This document shows, piece after piece, positions 62,624 through 64,000 of a stretch of 64,000 nt of DNA. A program made the translations under genes and the position numbers. Under the pieces are notes generated by a model that saw nothing but the letters and a program-made list of their open reading frames with translations, made no database searches and was not told where the DNA came from. The DNA comes from Blastocatellia bacterium AA13 (GTDB taxonomy: Bacteria > Acidobacteriota > Blastocatellia > UBA7656), in the NCBI GenBank assembly GCA_003222245.1, contig QHVH01000007.1, forward strand, positions 186,001 to 250,000. The letters are read 5' to 3'. Numbering within the stretch: the first letter of the stretch is position 1; each line of letters starts with the position of its first letter.

Positions 62624-64000
62624 TCAGTTCTTCACCAGGATCGTCGCGTAGATGTAGTCAATCGCGCGAACCGGCCGCACCGCGATGTCCACTCGCACAA
62701 TGCCGTTGGCGAAGTCGTCTTGAGTCGAATAAACGTCAACCCGGTGAGACGGGTCCTTGCCGTCGGTGCTGGGAACGATGGCTCCGTCGCGCTCCATCTG
62801 CAGGAACATCGCGATGATCTGCTGTCTTAACGCATTGCGCGCGCCTTCATTGTTGAGCAGTCCAATATAGACGCTGGCGATTGCCTGCACTTCTCGCACG
62901 GACTTATTCGCGGTTCGCTGGACGTTGATCTGCCTGCCGCTGGTCAGCAAGCCTTTCACCACTATCGTGCCGCGCTTTCGCTTCTCGTTGATGGCGACGA
63001 TGTTGTCGTTGATCAACTGGGTCAACTGAGAATCCGTGTAGTGTCCGGCCGGGCCGTCCAGGCTGGCAATCGTCTTGAACGTAGGCGATTGAAAGTAGTC
63101 CTGGCGGGCGAGCAGGCCTGCTAAAGGGCCTTCGGTTCCCGCCGGAGTCGAAAGCACGAAGTAGTCGCTGCGAACGTCGTTGGCGTGATCGATTATCGCC
63201 GGAACGCCGGTCTTCATCTCGGCGGCGGTAACCGAGGCAAGACCGATTCGGTTCCGCGCGACTCCGGCCATCTTCTCGCAATGCGCGACCACCGATTTGT
63301 GCACGGCCCGTATTCCGGCATTGTCGAGTTGATTGGCGACCGAAGCGATCACCAGATCCACTTCCTCGGCGGATTCAAGTCGATCAAGCGCGCTCTGATA
63401 GTCGTCAACCAGCGGAGACGCGCCGCCGGTCAACGTCGAGGGCCTCACCATATTCACTGGGAAGTTATTTGTGTGGGTACGAACAAACAGATCGTGCGCT
63501 CGAATCAGGGTCGACGATTGAAGCAGGTGCGGCAGGTAATTTACGTCCTCCGGATCGAGGCTGGCATCCGGATAATTTTCTCGCTCCTGATCGTCGAGGA
63601 AGACCTTGACCGCTACGACGCCGGTAGCGCCATCCTGCGTCGACACGCCTCGAGTCAGGCTTACGGCGATGTTTCCATCTACGCCTGGGGCCGGAACGAT
63701 CTCGAGCAGCGGTTGATCGCCCGAGTCGCCGTTCAGGAACAGAGCCAACCCTCGTCCGCGGCCGCCTTGCAGTCTCGTCTCACCGGCATCCGGCAACTGC
63801 GTCGCGCCGCCCACGGCGCTGAAGCTGACTACGGGGTCGGTGATCGCCGCGATCGCATCCATATTCGCGAGGTTTGCATACTCGCGATTGTCCGCGCCTT
63901 CGGTGATCAACTCGATTGTGACGCGGCGCGCCAGGGCTGTTGAGGCTATGGCGACGGGCGGCGCCGCTCCGCGCGATATAGCCGTTACGTCCGCATCCGA
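62624..64000 (-). CDS. Contractile tail sheath protein (5' end outside window)
   Basis: The frame is open to the right edge, so at least 458 residues are seen and the N-terminus is missing; the TTG at 63910 is merely the first alternative start. The C-terminal half shows sheath hallmarks: 'LVIASVANQLDNAGIRAVHKSVVAHCEKMAGVARNRIGLASV', 'GPLAGLLARQDYFQSPTFKTI', 'INVQRTANKSVREVQAIASVYIGLLNNEGARNALRQQIIAMFLQMERDGAI' and a final 'DIAVRPVRAIDYIYATILV' strand, which in sheaths inserts into the neighbouring subunit. It is the first gene of the visible operon. Related sheath genes encode about 450-700 residues. Confidence 0.9.
   Translation of the reverse strand, partial: SDADVTAISRGAAPPVAIASTALARRVTIELITEGADNREYANLANMDAIAAITDPVVSFSAVGGATQLPDAGETRLQGGRGRGLALFLNGDSGDQPLLEIVPAPGVDGNIAVSLTRGVSTQDGATGVVAVKVFLDDQERENYPDASLDPEDVNYLPHLLQSSTLIRAHDLFVRTHTNNFPVNMVRPSTLTGGASPLVDDYQSALDRLESAEEVDLVIASVANQLDNAGIRAVHKSVVAHCEKMAGVARNRIGLASVTAAEMKTGVPAIIDHANDVRSDYFVLSTPAGTEGPLAGLLARQDYFQSPTFKTIASLDGPAGHYTDSQLTQLINDNIVAINEKRKRGTIVVKGLLTSGRQINVQRTANKSVREVQAIASVYIGLLNNEGARNALRQQIIAMFLQMERDGAIVPSTDGKDPSHRVDVYSTQDDFANGIVRVDIAVRPVRAIDYIYATILVKN

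Larger units (their letters stand above)
39138..64000 (-). other. Contractile phage-tail-like injection system gene cluster (right end outside window)
   Basis: Eighteen consecutive leftward genes encode sheath, tube, baseplate, spike, fibre-like and large cargo-like proteins, most separated by fewer than 60 bases or overlapping by 1-4. The order sheath, tube, chaperone-like, initiator, hub, spike, PAAR, gp25, J and I follows contractile tails. There are no capsid, portal, terminase, integrase, holin or lysin genes in the 25 kb seen. The AAA ATPase and tail-terminator genes usual in eCIS are not visible but could lie upstream beyond 64000. The only long interruption is 52407-52595. Confidence 0.85.

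Noticed and set aside
39138-64000. Complete prophage
   Set aside because: No integrase, terminase, portal, capsid, holin or lysin gene is seen in 25 kb; only tail functions and large cargo-like proteins are present. The region right of the window has not been seen.
39138-64000. Classical type VI secretion system
   Set aside because: No TssJ, TssL, TssM, TssK or ClpV-like genes are visible; the hub and spike are split; the sheath is a single phage-type protein rather than TssB/TssC.
1-64000. tRNA, rRNA, riboswitch or CRISPR array
   Set aside because: No cloverleaf, conserved rRNA segment, regular spacer-repeat pattern or known riboswitch core was recognised by eye; a covariance-model scan would be needed to exclude small RNAs.

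Overview
The window looks like a chromosomal segment of an Acidobacteriota bacterium, probably from the Blastocatellia side. This is inferred from gene content: two VWFA-related proteins of the acidobacterial type, two giant outer-membrane receptors that combine a carboxypeptidase-regulatory-like domain with a TonB-dependent barrel, an SBBP beta-propeller protein, an alpha-2-macroglobulin, a Uma2 protein, and small palindromic intergenic repeats. No rRNA, tRNA or CRISPR array was recognised.

Region 1 (1-38 kb) is ordinary chromosome. From left to right it holds: a gene running off the left edge; a secreted thioester alpha-2-macroglobulin; an SBBP gene broken by an insertion-sequence remnant; a UbiD decarboxylase; a Uma2 protein; a leftward run of nucleoside salvage genes (udk, cdd and an MTA/SAH-deaminase-like amidohydrolase); a secreted alpha/beta hydrolase; a secreted DNA/RNA nuclease; a tandem pair of VWFA-related proteins; a small conserved-looking protein; two paralogous TonB-type receptors, each followed by nearly the same terminator hairpin; an amidohydrolase plus amino-acid permease pair; a CDGSH iron-sulfur protein; and a four-gene operon (AtuA-like, AtuA-C-like, membrane protein, LiuC-like enoyl-CoA hydratase) that suggests branched-chain or terpenoid acyl-CoA breakdown.

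Region 2 (38.0-39.1 kb) is a short, A+T-richer accessory patch: a DUF1828/DUF1829 protein and an upstream DUF6978-like fragment that has lost its 5' end exactly where Region 3 begins.

Region 3 (39.1-64 kb, running off the right edge) is one long leftward gene cluster for a contractile phage-tail-like machine. In transcription order it encodes: sheath (5' end outside the window), tube, a chaperone-like protein with a long disordered tail, a tube-initiator-like protein, a gpD-type hub, a gpV-type spike, a PAAR tip, gp25, baseplate J, a gpI-like wedge, a beta-sandwich protein, two fibre-like proteins, two unrecognised beta-rich proteins, an 1110-residue helical-repeat protein, and an 1817-residue protein with a short RHS/YD domain and a HEMRH metallopeptidase-like motif. 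Many genes overlap by 1-4 bases, so they are probably translationally coupled. No head, portal, terminase, integrase or lysis genes are seen, which favours a domesticated injection system over a prophage. The gpD/gpV split is phage-like, the separate PAAR and RHS proteins are T6SS/eCIS-like, and the large 3' module matches nothing I recognise. This cluster is the best candidate here for an undescribed system.
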